The notes: generated by a model not told the origin, from the sequence alone. DNA of 10,000 bases from Conus ventricosus (GCA_018398815.1 CM031601.1:19275884-19285883); one strand, 5' to 3'; numbered from the stretch's first letter, positions 1 to 7,751 are shown. Numbers and translations are program-made.

Positions 1-61
1 ATCTGTGTGTCCACGTGCCTGTGTGTGTTTGAAAGTGTACGTGTACATGCTTGCGTAGATG

Positions 62-137
<76 letters not shown>
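1..137. repeat. GT-rich region ending in a (TG)37 microsatellite
   Basis: Positions 64-137 are an uninterrupted TG dinucleotide repeat of 74 bases. Positions 1-63 are a degenerate extension of the same theme (tgtgtgt interrupted by ccacgtgcc and similar). Open frames across it encode only alternating Cys-Val and are not genes. The length and purity suggest an active, length-variable microsatellite. Confidence 0.97.
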
Positions 138-141
<4 letters not shown>

Positions 142-457
142 TACTCGTGTGTCTTGCGCTTTTTTTTCTTTGTGTGTGTGTGCCTGTTTGTTTTACTTTT
201 GTGTTTCAACATGGTCTACCCAGTTGTCAGCGTCGATATGAGAGTTTATCTTATTCATGTCCGTTTTCGCTATTGTCCCGTTCATATCCTTTTAATCATC
301 AAACTCTTAGTTCTACTTTCAGTGTCCAGACTTCTGTTTGAGCTTACCTGTAGCTTATATCGTCTCTTGTTTTACTTCAGACATTCTTTTTGCTCCGAGT
401 GACTCAATTCCAAGTTTAACGTCATTAAGTATTACGAAATTCCAAAAAAAGCGTCTT
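138..457. other. Unique AT-rich sequence, no gene seen
   Basis: This stretch has short open frames starting inside or just after the TG repeat, but none has a recognisable domain or splice context. A short GT run lies at about 171-183. I see no RNA gene or repeat family here. Confidence 0.6.
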
Positions 458-613
458 CGAGGGTTGGGGTCTATCAAGTTTTGGAGGGCGTGGGGGAACG
501 CCCCCACTATCCAGGTTGGGGTTTGGGGTTAGGGTAGTCCGAGGGTTCACAGTCCGGGGTTGGGGTTACGGTTGGGGTTAGGGTTTTTAGGGAAAGGGTT
601 GGGTTAGGGTTAG
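458..613 (+). repeat. Degenerate interstitial telomere-like repeat (TTAGGG/TTGGGG)
   Basis: The plus strand carries many G-rich units of the form GGTTAGGG, GGTTGGGG and GGTTTGGGG, densest at 514-538 and 554-613, where GGGTTAGGGTTAG is seen at the end. This resembles the TTAGGG telomere repeat used by most molluscs and other animals, but heavily mutated and embedded in non-telomeric DNA, so it is an interstitial relic or a telomere-derived satellite rather than a chromosome end. The G runs could fold as G-quadruplexes. A perfect 7-bp stem with a 4-base loop lies at 490-507. Confidence 0.7.
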
Positions 614-660
614 AACCACCCTGGACTAGTAAACCCTGGGCTAGTGAACCCTGGGACTGG
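614..660. repeat. Three-copy 15-17 bp tandem repeat next to the telomere-like block
   Basis: Three adjacent units, 614-630, 631-645 and 646-660, share the pattern aaCCCTGGgCTAGT with a few changes, and 661-667 starts a fourth (aaccgcc). The repeat abuts the end of the TTAGGG-like sequence, so the two may belong to one subtelomere-derived satellite. Confidence 0.6.
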
Positions 661-789
661 AACCGCCCCGCTGTCCAGTGTTTAAAAATATGGACTTTTT
701 TTATTCAGTCTATTCAGATTCCGGTTTGTTTGACATCATAGTTCAGTTCAATTTCCCACTCCTTTTTGCGTACTCTCTCATAGAATTTG

Positions 790-853
790 TTTGGTGTTTG
801 TGGGGTTTTTTGGGTTGTTGTGGTGTTGGGTGTTGTGTGTGTGGTGTGTGTTT
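790..853. repeat. Imperfect GT/GGT-rich low-complexity tract
   Basis: The sequence is built almost only of G and T (ttggtgtttgtgggg, tgttgtggtgttgggtgttgtgtgtgtggtg). It is a degenerate GT microsatellite. The open frames across it, on either strand, are compositional. Confidence 0.85.
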
Positions 854-1811
854 TAATAAATATTTTGTTACCAGCATCTTCTTTTTCCCCAGCCACCATT
901 TTTGTTCTTAATCACCATTCAACTTTTTCAATGAAATCGAGGCTGACTGCAAACCCGAACTGAATTTTTGCACTTTTGAAGAAAACCCAAAGAGAAATTT
1001 AAGCACTAATTTATTTTTCTTATGAGCGGAAGCTTTTGCAAATTCACTTTTTTCAACGTAAACATATGGTAAAAATGATGAAAATATGTAAAGGATAAAA
1101 AATGCCTACATTCTTTTTTATGTAATGTTAGTACCAACTGAAATAAGAAATTTCAGCAGCATTTTGACCCACTTTTCGTCCATTTTTTTGTCGCTAAAGT
1201 TAGTAAAAAACTGTTACGATGTACCCACCCCGAAAGTGGACAGGCGGTTGCCCGGGCTGCTAGAAGTACTCAATTTGGTTTGCGAATTCTAGCCGCACTA
1301 TTCCCCCTTTGCTTGCCAATCCGGGGGAGCTATCAGTTTTTTACCAAAAAATTACCCTAGCGGGTTTCCTTAGGCATGGGTCCCTTTTCAACAACTGACA
1401 AAAATCCTCAACCAAATTAAAGAAGTTTTTTTTAAATTTCCTTCTAATAAATGGAGTGTGTTCTAGAGATAAACTATCATTTGCACTTAAGCTTTTTAGT
1501 TAAAAATATTCCTTTTCAACTTATAGACAGCAAGACAGGAAAACAAAGAAGTGTGTTTTCCCATGGGGAAAACATTGAAAATCAAAAAATTGCAAAAAAA
1601 ACTATTACAAATACTAAAAAAGACATAAAAACTGACATACCAACTTTCTCCTCCGTTCTTTTCGCCGCTGACAAAAGAATATTTTGTTGAGACATAGCCA
1701 CCAAATTAAGTTATTCCAACAGTGAAATCCATACCACTCCGACTCAAAAAGCCATCCCCCCAAATTTTCAAAACATGTACATTTCAAGCTTTCCCTTTCT
1801 AATAACTAAAT
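854..1811. other. AT-rich region without a supported gene
   Basis: About 960 bases of AT-rich sequence. The longest open frame, 1451-1690 on the plus strand (79 codons), is lysine- and isoleucine-rich, has no recognisable motif and looks compositional. A 7-bp inverted repeat (gctagaa at 1259-1265, ttctagc at 1287-1293) is the only local structure seen. The segment around 1215-1340 is more GC-rich than its surroundings and could be a fragment of a dispersed repeat, but I do not recognise it. Confidence 0.55.
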
Positions 1812-1981
1812 CATTCTAGAAACAACACACTGGATAATCATTTTTCTCTAAAAATTCTAGCACAGCACACTGTTTGTGATAACATTTTTTCTCTAAATGA
1901 TTCACCCAAAAAGCACACGTTTGTGATATTCATTGTTCTCTAAGTCATTTCTAGCACAGAAACAATTTTTGTGATAACTTT
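1812..1981. repeat. Degenerate ~50 bp tandem repeat, about four copies
   Basis: Approximate units are 1812-1860, 1861-1903, 1904-1954 and a partial 1955-1981. Shared elements in order are ttctagcacag or cacac, tttgtgataa, cattttttctctaaa and a final ttctag. Copies differ by substitutions and small indels. The array lies immediately beyond the 3' end of the minus-strand DUF7869-family gene, so it may mark the border of that element or simply be a neighbouring minisatellite. Confidence 0.65.
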
Positions 1982-2039
1982 GTTCCTGCAGTTAAACAAA
2001 AACGACTGATAAAAAACCACAACCCCATCCCCACCCACC

Positions 2040-3960
2040 CCCCCAAACAATTTGAGAAAATTCTAGTCTGTCTCCCCCCCACGTCACAGTCGTTCAAACA
2101 GCTCCTCCAAAAAAAAAACACCCCACCGGGTTGGCCAAGTGGGCAGTTGTTGTAGAAGGTGTGGTGCTCCTCTAAAATCACACCTGACAACACGGGAAAA
2201 AGCAGGTCTCGCTTCGGGCCCCTCTGAATGGGCATTTTCCCGGGTAACGGGCTTGATAAACTGCCCAAGAGGGCTGCCTCTCCTTCGAGGGTGTTGAGAG
2301 ACAAGCGGTGGTAATCACTGTCAAAAAGTCGTACTTAAAGTACATGGTGTCTTGCCTTTGCTGAAGGGACCCCTTTCATCTTCGCCACTCACTCCTGTTG
2401 TGGTTTTCCCCTTGGTGTTGCGGAAACCTTTGAGCCAGGGCTTGAAGTCAAGGACTGACTGAACCAAATGGGGACACAGTGTAGGGTTGTGCCCCGCCAT
2501 GCGAAAAAAATATCCCAGCCACTGGATGAAAACGGGGCTTGCTTTTGGCGAATGCAAGCTGAGTGCATAAACCCAATTTCCCATCTCGTGGGGCCCGGGG
2601 TCTCCAGGTGCTTGGGGGTGACTGAAGATATTGTGAACTGTCGGGGGCGTACGGGAAAACTACTCTAAGTATGATTGCGATTTTGTCCTCCACACATCTG
2701 AATAGAGCAAAACCCTTCACTGTCATGGAAGTGCGGGAAGTAAGAAAAAGGGGGCAAGAGGAAATTTCCACTGACCCCCTTTTTTTCCATTTTTCTCACC
2801 CCCAAACTAGCAGGTTGCCTTTCCACTGCCAGAGAAAAACCCCGGGAAATTGTACACAGAGAGTTTGCACTTGTATACAATTGACTAACAAGGCCACATG
2901 GGGTTGGTAGAACAGCCTGAAGGTCAAGAGAAACAACATGGAGACGAACTTGTTTGGCCAGTCCTTGTCTTTTGCTTTCCCTCTCTTGCCTTATTTTCAT
3001 CTGGGGTGCCTCTGTTTTTCCTTTTTTCCTCATCTTCTTACCCCTTCTTTGATTTTTGCCGCATATTCAAAACAAAAGGGCACTGATCTTTCTTGGTTTT
3101 GTGGAAGGAAAATTGAAACCAAAATTTGAAGCATCCTGTATTTACGAAAAACACGGGATGTTTCCCCCCAGCCGGCTTTCCCTTGTACAGAGGTACATCT
3201 TGGGACGGGAGAGCAGGGTCAAGGTACTGTCTCTTGGTGCCCTTTTCTTGTGTATTTACCTCAACACGGGGAAAGGATGGGAGGGGTCCCCGTACTTTTC
3301 CACCCAGCTGTCTGTTCCGTTTAGCTGGGTTTTTTCCCCCCGTCCATCACCTCCGTAAAAGTGCCCATGTCGCTGTTGGCCAGGCAGGTTGCATAGCCCT
3401 CCCAACATCCAGGGTCGCAAAAAAACCTTTGCACCCTGACCCAGCGCCATTGAGGTGAAGTGATGGGATCTGGCTGAGCGTTTTTTGGGAAAATGGACCT
3501 TGTCCTGCCGATAGGGTCTTCTCCTTGTTCAGTGAAATTTAGCATACAAACTGCTTTTGTCGCCCATGGGATGGAAAGGGCATAGAAAATGTCGAAAATT
3601 TGCCGGGCGATCATCTTTTTCAATTTTTTAACAATCAAACCTGCATTTGGGGCAGTAAACAAGCGAATTTCCTTTTGCTAAGGGTTTTTCCGACTAGTAC
3701 ATGTTCTTTATTGCAGCTTCAGAGCCTTTAAAACGTTTTTTTTCCATTTTTGGGGGGCAGAACTTTTCCCTTTGACAGTTTCTTTTTGGGGGGGTTGTGG
3801 GCCCTGCTTCTTGGGAATGCGCTGAGGAACCCTGGAATGCAGGGCTTGCTGAATGTCGGGGAAGGTGCTTCTGTGTCAAAAACCCGCTTGATCATAGCTG
3901 GATGCTTTTGGGGGGCTGGGGAAGAACATGCAGGCATCGTATGTTAGGTCCATTGAAAAA
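2040..3960 (-). pseudogene. Frame-broken DUF7869-domain (transposase-like) family gene
   Basis: No single open frame spans this region, but reading the minus strand and letting the frame move gives family landmarks in the correct order. They are WKKNVLKAL (3746-3720); CPKCRFDC, a Cys-x2-Cys-x3-Cys (3654-3631); FDIFYALS and FTEQ (about 3600-3525); a CKGFFATLDVG-like segment (about 3437-3405); RQYLDP (about 3231-3214); FSFHKTKKDQC (about 3113-3080); SLDLQAVLPTP (DLQ at 2925-2917); YKCKLSVYNF (2875-2846); LYSD (about 2707-2696); CGGQNRN (2694-2674); MHSA (2568-2557); VLDFK...GFRNTKG (about 2460-2410); MYFKYD (about 2345-2328); and the ending LPGKMPIQ...GVILEEHHTFYNN (2240-2149). From memory, this is the order in the multicopy invertebrate proteins annotated with DUF7869. 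Matching pieces use all three minus frames with at least seven switches, and there are stops, for example TAG near 2807. Function is unknown; a transposon origin is an inference. It is either a pseudogene or an intact gene spoiled by homopolymer errors. The start and the exact stop (about 2040-2130) cannot be fixed. Confidence 0.78.
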
Positions 3961-4481
3961 GGGGGCAAGACTGAATTTGGTTTTTTCTAAATTTCTCCGC
4001 TTTTACGGCTCCACATTGATTTGGACCCCCCCTTGTGAAGACCCCAAACCCCTTTTTGGGTCCATTCTGCCAGACCAGGGCAAGAGATCAGCAATGCTTG
4101 GGGGACCATCTGTTTCAGCCCGAGCCCTCGATGCATCGAGTAAGCAATTTTGTCCATGCCGCCCTCACCCCCAAAATTTGCATAAACACTGCCCTCTGTC
4201 GGGAAAGATCACACAGCTTGGCCCGTAGTTCAGGGGCTGTCACGCCTTCGATTGTGTCACTGCAGCTTCAAAAAAGCAATTCCCACAGTTTTGATCGGAA
4301 CGGAACTTTCCATTGATCCAAGGATGTTGCAAGTGAGTTTGGGTGGGCCAATGTCTTTTTTTTGACGCTTCTTAGCCCCTCTTCCAAGCTCGCACGTTTT
4401 GCTGCATCAAGTGCTTGTCACTGATTGTTTCCTTTTTTAAATAACGGCTCATCTCATTTGAACAATCAGTCCATTATTTAC
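3961..4481 (-). other. Possible 5' part of the DUF7869-family gene, unassigned
   Basis: On the minus strand this stretch has several partly open frames rich in Lys, Arg, Ala, Gly and Pro, with fragments such as LDAAKRASLEEGLRSVKK (about 4410-4355) and PPSIADLLPW (about 4108-4080). These look more like coding sequence than the AT-rich flanks, but I recognise no family motif. It may hold the N-terminal linker and an intron of the downstream minus-strand gene, since base composition and homopolymer-broken frames are the same. It could equally be unrelated unique sequence. Confidence 0.3.
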
Positions 4482-4545
4482 CTGAGAGCAAAAAGGGCTC
4501 GTCCTCCTCATCCTCGTCCTCACTGGGGGAAACCCCCTTCTCCGG
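4482..4545 (-). CDS. Candidate acidic mini-exon (SEDEDEEDE) with splice donor
   Basis: The minus strand reads an AG at 4547-4546, then 64 bases encoding a peptide with the acidic core SEDEDEEDEPFLLS, then CAG followed by GTAAAT (donor at 4481-4476), a good metazoan 5' splice site. Such acidic linkers are common near the N-terminus of nuclear proteins, and the strand agrees with the DUF7869-family gene downstream. The acceptor lacks a strong pyrimidine tract, so the exon is tentative. It could instead be a chance CCT/CTC low-complexity stretch on the plus strand. Confidence 0.25.
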
Positions 4546-4633
4546 CTAAATTTTCAGCTCATTCTGCCACATTACAAACCCCGGCGAAACAAAAAAACAG
4601 TTGCTCACTCATAGATATTACTTTAAATAAAAA

Positions 4634-4754
4634 CTCTCTCTCCCTCTCTCCTCCTCTTCCTCTCCCTCTTCTCCTTCTCTCCCCCTCTCCTCTCCTCTCT
4701 TCCACACACACCAACACACACAACAACACACACACACAACCACACACCACCACA
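4634..4754. repeat. CT-rich tract followed by CA-rich tract
   Basis: Positions 4634-4702 are almost pure pyrimidine (CT with CCT and CTT interruptions), and 4703-4754 are CA repeats with caa and cca interruptions. Open frames through the tract on either strand are compositional. Confidence 0.95.
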
Positions 4755-4802
4755 TTTCGTAACAAATTTCGCTTGTAAAACAGACGAACACACACATGCA
4801 CA

Positions 4803-4930
4803 GAGAAAGAATTGAGAGAGAGAAGAGAGAGAAGAGGAGAGAAGAGAGAGGAGAGAGAAGAGAGAGAGAGAGGGGAGAGAGAAAAGGAGAGAGAGAGAGA
4901 GAGGGGAGGGAGAGGGAGAGAGAGAGAGAA
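4803..4930. repeat. GA-rich purine tract
   Basis: About 128 bases of GA dinucleotide repeats with gga and gaa interruptions. It is the reverse complement in composition of the CT tract at 4634-4702, from which it is separated by about 100 bases, so the two could pair as an imperfect stem. Confidence 0.95.
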
Positions 4931-4975
4931 ACTGGGGCAGAACAGTGACAGAAAAATAAAAAATTACCTTTTGAG

Positions 4976-5115
4976 AGAAATGCATGAAAAAGGGTGGAAA
5001 AACCAACTGGGGAAAATGTTTTGCTTTTCAATTGAAAATGGCAAAAAGGGAACAAAGGCTGAAAATCCGACTGAGAAAAAGTGTTGCTTTTTCAAATGAA
5101 AATGGGAAAATGGGG
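4976..5115. repeat. Two diverged copies of a ~66 bp tandem unit
   Basis: Two adjacent segments align: ccaactggggaaaatg, ttgcttttcaattgaaaatgg (about 5003-5042) and ccgactgagaaaaagtg, ttgctttttcaaatgaaaatgg (about 5067-5104). The offset between them is about 64-66 bases. On the minus strand the copies give similar Phe-rich peptides, but I see no domain, so I treat this as a short tandem duplication and not a protein repeat. Confidence 0.6.
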
Positions 5116-6008
5116 AAAAAAAACGCTGTGTCCAGGAAAACGTCCCATCGGGTAAACCCAAAATTAAAAGGGGCCTTCCCCGGAAAAACTGCCTACTGCC
5201 CAATGTGTTAATTGAAGTACCAACCCCCGACAAATGCCCCGACACTACCAACCCCAAATTTACACTAGCGACCCCCGACGCTACCTCTACAAGCGGATCT
5301 TGCACCCTATTTGGCCAGTGGGAAGAGATGATTCAAAAAGAAAACTTTTTTTGCAAACTCTAAGTTGAAACCGAGTTCTAGCTGTCCCCGCCAGGCAAAG
5401 AGTGCTTTGCTGTCACTGCTAAAAGTCATGATACAAGAACGACATTTAGCTCCCACACTTGTGTGGGGCCCCCGTAGAACAAAGCGAGCTATAATCTGGA
5501 ATTTTACTTAAGTACTTTTGCTATCAAAAAACCAGGAAAAATAATTGATTTTGGTTTTAATTAATAACTCAATCAATTTACTAAAACAAAAATCTACATC
5601 GCCATCGGGAAAAAGAAGTCCAAACAAACAGAAAGTAAAAAAATCTCAAATCGAAAAAAATCGAGTTACTGACTTTAGCACAGCCCTCGAAAAACCTTCG
5701 TTTTCTTTTAAATGTGACTTTTTTTCCAGCGTGTTCAATCATCTGCTGAATATCCTTCCACCAGTCAGCAAAAGTTTACAATGGGGGAAGGGGGAAAAAA
5801 GAACTAACGACCCCTACGCCCCCCAAACCCCCTCCAACCCCTCTCCTTGGGGCTCGCGCAGCAGTCAGTCGCATCTGGTTGTCTTCTGTCTCTGAACGAC
5901 CCAGGGGGTGATGAGTTGAAGGGACAGCACTGCTCCACTCCCGTCCGTCCTGGAACCCAAGGGCGGTTTTTTTTTTGTCCCCCCCGCTGGAAAATCACTG
6001 TCCCTCCG
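5116..6008. other. Mostly unique sequence without a supported gene
   Basis: About 890 bases. Positions 5219-5284 contain a loose C-rich repeat around the core cccgacactacc/cccccgacgctacc. A perfect 7-bp stem with a 2-base loop (cccacac, tt, gtgtggg) lies at 5452-5467. Positions 5520-5720 are A-rich with a 116-codon plus-strand frame (5545-5895) rich in Lys, Asn and Ser that shows no motif. No RNA gene or protein family is recognised. Confidence 0.5.
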
Positions 6009-6044
6009 TGTGTTGTGGTGTGTGTTGTGTTGTGTGTGTGTGTG

Positions 6045-6086
<42 letters not shown>

Positions 6087-6107
6087 TGGGGTTTGTGTGT
6101 GTCTGCT
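6009..6107. repeat. GT microsatellite, imperfect
   Basis: A run of GT with ttg and gtgg interruptions; about 6035-6078 is nearly pure GT. The open frames through it code for alternating Cys and Val and are compositional. Confidence 0.95.
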
Positions 6108-6249
6108 CATCTGGGGAACATTTTTTGTGGGCTTGGTTTCGTTTGCCTCTTCTCTCCGCCTGTCGTCGCTGTCTGTCCCTTCGTCTCCCTTTCTTTTGTT
6201 TGTCTGTCGCTGTCTGCCTGTCCGTCGTCTGGGTGGCTGGGATCCCCCC

Positions 6250-6340
6250 TCCTCTCTCTCTCCTCTCCTCTCTCTCTTCTCCTCTCAACCCCACACACAC
6301 ACACACACAACACACACACACCACACAAACACACACACGG
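6250..6340. repeat. CT tract followed by CA repeat
   Basis: Positions 6250-6288 are a CT/CCT pyrimidine tract and 6291-6340 are CA repeats with aca and cca interruptions. This CT-then-CA order repeats the arrangement at 4634-4754. Confidence 0.93.
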
Positions 6341-6355
6341 GGGTATGGTCCATTA

Positions 6356-6390
6356 CGCACGTGCGAGCGCGCGCGCGCGCGGGCCGCACA
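6356..6390. repeat. Alternating (CG)n tract
   Basis: The stretch cgcacgtgcgagcgcgcgcg and its continuation is mostly alternating purine-pyrimidine G and C, with strong Z-DNA-forming potential. It sits directly against a CA repeat, which extends the alternating pattern. Long unmethylated CG runs are rare in animal genomes with CpG depletion, so its survival is noteworthy. Confidence 0.85.
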
Positions 6391-6535
6391 CCACACACAC
6401 ACACCCAACAAAACACACACACAACACCACTCACAAACAACACAAAACACACACACACACACACACACCCCACACAACCACACACACACCACACACCCAC
6501 AACACAAAACACACACCACACACACACACACACAC
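6391..6535. repeat. Long imperfect CA repeat
   Basis: About 145 bases of CA repeats with aaca, caac and acc interruptions, continuing from the CG tract. The Thr-His-rich plus-strand frames crossing it are compositional. Confidence 0.95.
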
Positions 6536-6696
6536 CCTGCACAGAAAAACAGATGGACAATAGGAAAGAGGGAAAATTTGGAAGCTTATAGACCTGGACG
6601 TCCCTTTGAAACATTAGATTAAACCTTAATTTGAACGATACAGCAAAGTAAATGTTTAACACTGAAAGGAAAGAATTTTTGGAGCTGCCTGCTGCT
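6536..6696. other. Short unique spacer inside the repeat complex
   Basis: About 160 bases of ordinary-complexity sequence between CA repeats on the left and pyrimidine and GT repeats on the right. It has no gene-like frame and no internal palindrome that I can see. Confidence 0.6.
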
Positions 6697-6830
6697 GCTT
6701 CTTGTTCTTCTTCTTCTTTTTTCTCTTCTTTTTTCTTCTTCCCTTTTTCTTCTTCTTTTCTTTTTAAAACCCCCCTCCTTTCGTCTTCTTTGCTCTCTTC
6801 CTCCCCTTTTGTTTCGTTTTTGCCCCGAGC
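6697..6830. repeat. CTT/TTC-rich pyrimidine tract
   Basis: After a short run of gctgct, the sequence is dominated by ttcttctt and ctcttc units. It is almost pure pyrimidine on the plus strand and could form triplex DNA. It is not coding: the frames give Ser/Phe runs on one strand and Lys/Glu/Arg runs on the other. Confidence 0.9.
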
Positions 6831-6843
6831 TAAGCTTTTTGGG

Positions 6844-6869
6844 GGTTTGTGGGGTGTGTGTGTGTGTGT

Positions 6870-6904
<35 letters not shown>

Positions 6905-7011
6905 TTTTGTGTGTGTGTGTGTTTTGTGTTTTGGGGGTATTTTTGTGGTGGTAGTGTTGGGGTGTGTGTGTGGTTGTGTGGTGTGTGTGTGGTGTGTGTG
7001 TGAGTGGTGGT
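6844..7011. repeat. Long imperfect GT repeat
   Basis: About 168 bases of GT with ggg, ttt and gtgg interruptions; 6855-6900 is the purest part. It is in inverted orientation relative to the CA repeat at 6391-6535. Confidence 0.95.
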
Positions 7012-7048
7012 GTGCGCGCGCGCGCGCACGCGGCGCGCGCGACGCGCC
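7012..7048. repeat. Second alternating (CG)n tract
   Basis: The sequence gtgcgcgcgcgcgcgcacg is followed by cggcgcgcgcgacgcgcc. It is alternating CG with two interruptions and joins directly to the GT repeat on its left. It mirrors the CG tract at 6356-6390, which joins a CA repeat on its right. Confidence 0.88.
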
Positions 7049-7523
7049 TTCTATTTCTAGTTTTTTTTTTGTTTTTTTCCCCCCCGCATTCTTTTTTCTT
7101 TTTTTTTACTTGTACCTCTATTTCGATATCATTATTAAAGCCCCTCAAATTTTTTGCTTTATTTTTTTACCCTCTGAAAAACCACCGCTTTCCCTTCCCT
7201 TTTATTTTTTTTCCCCCCTTGTCACCCTCCAACATCATTTTCCAGTACAGTCAACTATTTGTTTTTTACGAACGATTCTTTTTACGTTTTGATTTTCACA
7301 CTGCTTTAATGTGATATATTTCAACAAAAAAAAGAAAAAAAAAAAAAAGAAAAAAAGTCTTGACATACCTCTTTTTTTTTCCCCAACGTTTTTGGTTTTC
7401 CCCATTTTTTTGTGCTTTAATTTCACATCTCTATTTTTTTTTTTGGTGCTGATTTTTTAAAAGCCTTTTTTTGTATTCTCCTCTCTTTTTTTTTCTTTTT
7501 TTTTTTTATTTACCGGTTTTTGG
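7049..7523. other. T-rich homopolymer region, no gene
   Basis: Dense runs of T (5-10 bases) with C runs, and an A-rich patch at about 7326-7357 made of A runs broken by single G bases. No gene-like frame with motifs is present. The A-rich and T-rich runs could be retroelement tails, but I see no element attached and no target-site duplication. Confidence 0.55.
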
Positions 7524-7600
7524 GGTGTGTGGTGTGTGTGTGTGTGTGTTGTGGGGTGTGTGTGGTTGTGGTTGGTTGTTGTGGGGTTGTTTTTTGTGTT
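7524..7600. repeat. GT-rich imperfect microsatellite
   Basis: GT repeats with ggtt and gggg interruptions (gtgtgtggtgtgtgtgtgtg, then gttgtggggtgtgtgtgg and so on). The 102-codon plus-strand frame that crosses it is compositional. Confidence 0.9.
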
Positions 7601-7709
7601 GCAGCCACATCCTTGGGGAAAAAAAAAGGTGCAAACAATTACGCATGAGAGGGCGTTCGATATATTTGATGTTGTTCCATAAAAGGGTTGTCCCCTGTTT
7701 CCCCGCTGA

Positions 7710-7720
7710 TTTTTTTCTTT

Positions 7721-7751
<31 letters not shown>
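7710..7751. repeat. Poly-T tract (about 40 bases, two C interruptions)
   Basis: T runs interrupted only by single C bases at the start; the final run is about 29 T. On the minus strand this is a poly-A tract. It could be the tail of an inserted retroposon read on the minus strand, or a simple homopolymer, and no element body is recognisable to its right. Confidence 0.85.

Noticed and set aside
1451..1690. 79-codon plus-strand frame as a small gene
   Set aside because: It is AT-rich with Lys/Ile/Asn composition, shows no motif or splice context, and lies in an AT-rich desert where frames of this length occur by chance.
2468..3458. Plus-strand frames of 60-110 codons
   Set aside because: They are antisense shadows of the minus-strand DUF7869-family gene, whose conserved motifs fix the coding strand.
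4618..5055. Minus-strand frame of 145 codons with poly-Ser/Leu
   Set aside because: The frame is made by the GA and CT tracts. The Ser/Leu-rich appearance mimics a signal or membrane segment but is compositional.
5452..5467. Perfect 7-bp stem with 2-base loop as a terminator
   Set aside because: There is no adjacent gene or U run, and the sequence is eukaryotic; a short palindrome like this is expected by chance.
5847..6622. Overlapping frames of about 190-240 codons rich in Cys, Val, Thr and His
   Set aside because: These are translations of the GT, CT and CA tracts in three frames; no domain is present outside the repeats.
6285..7148. Longest open frame in the window, 287 codons on the minus strand
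   Set aside because: It runs through GT, CTT, CA and CG simple repeats, and its residues are runs of Cys-Val, Thr-His and Lys-Glu. It is open only because dinucleotide repeats lack stop codons.
7326..7751. A-rich and T-rich tracts as retroposon tails
   Set aside because: No element body, tRNA-derived promoter boxes or target-site duplications could be seen beside them; T runs are frequent throughout this part of the window.
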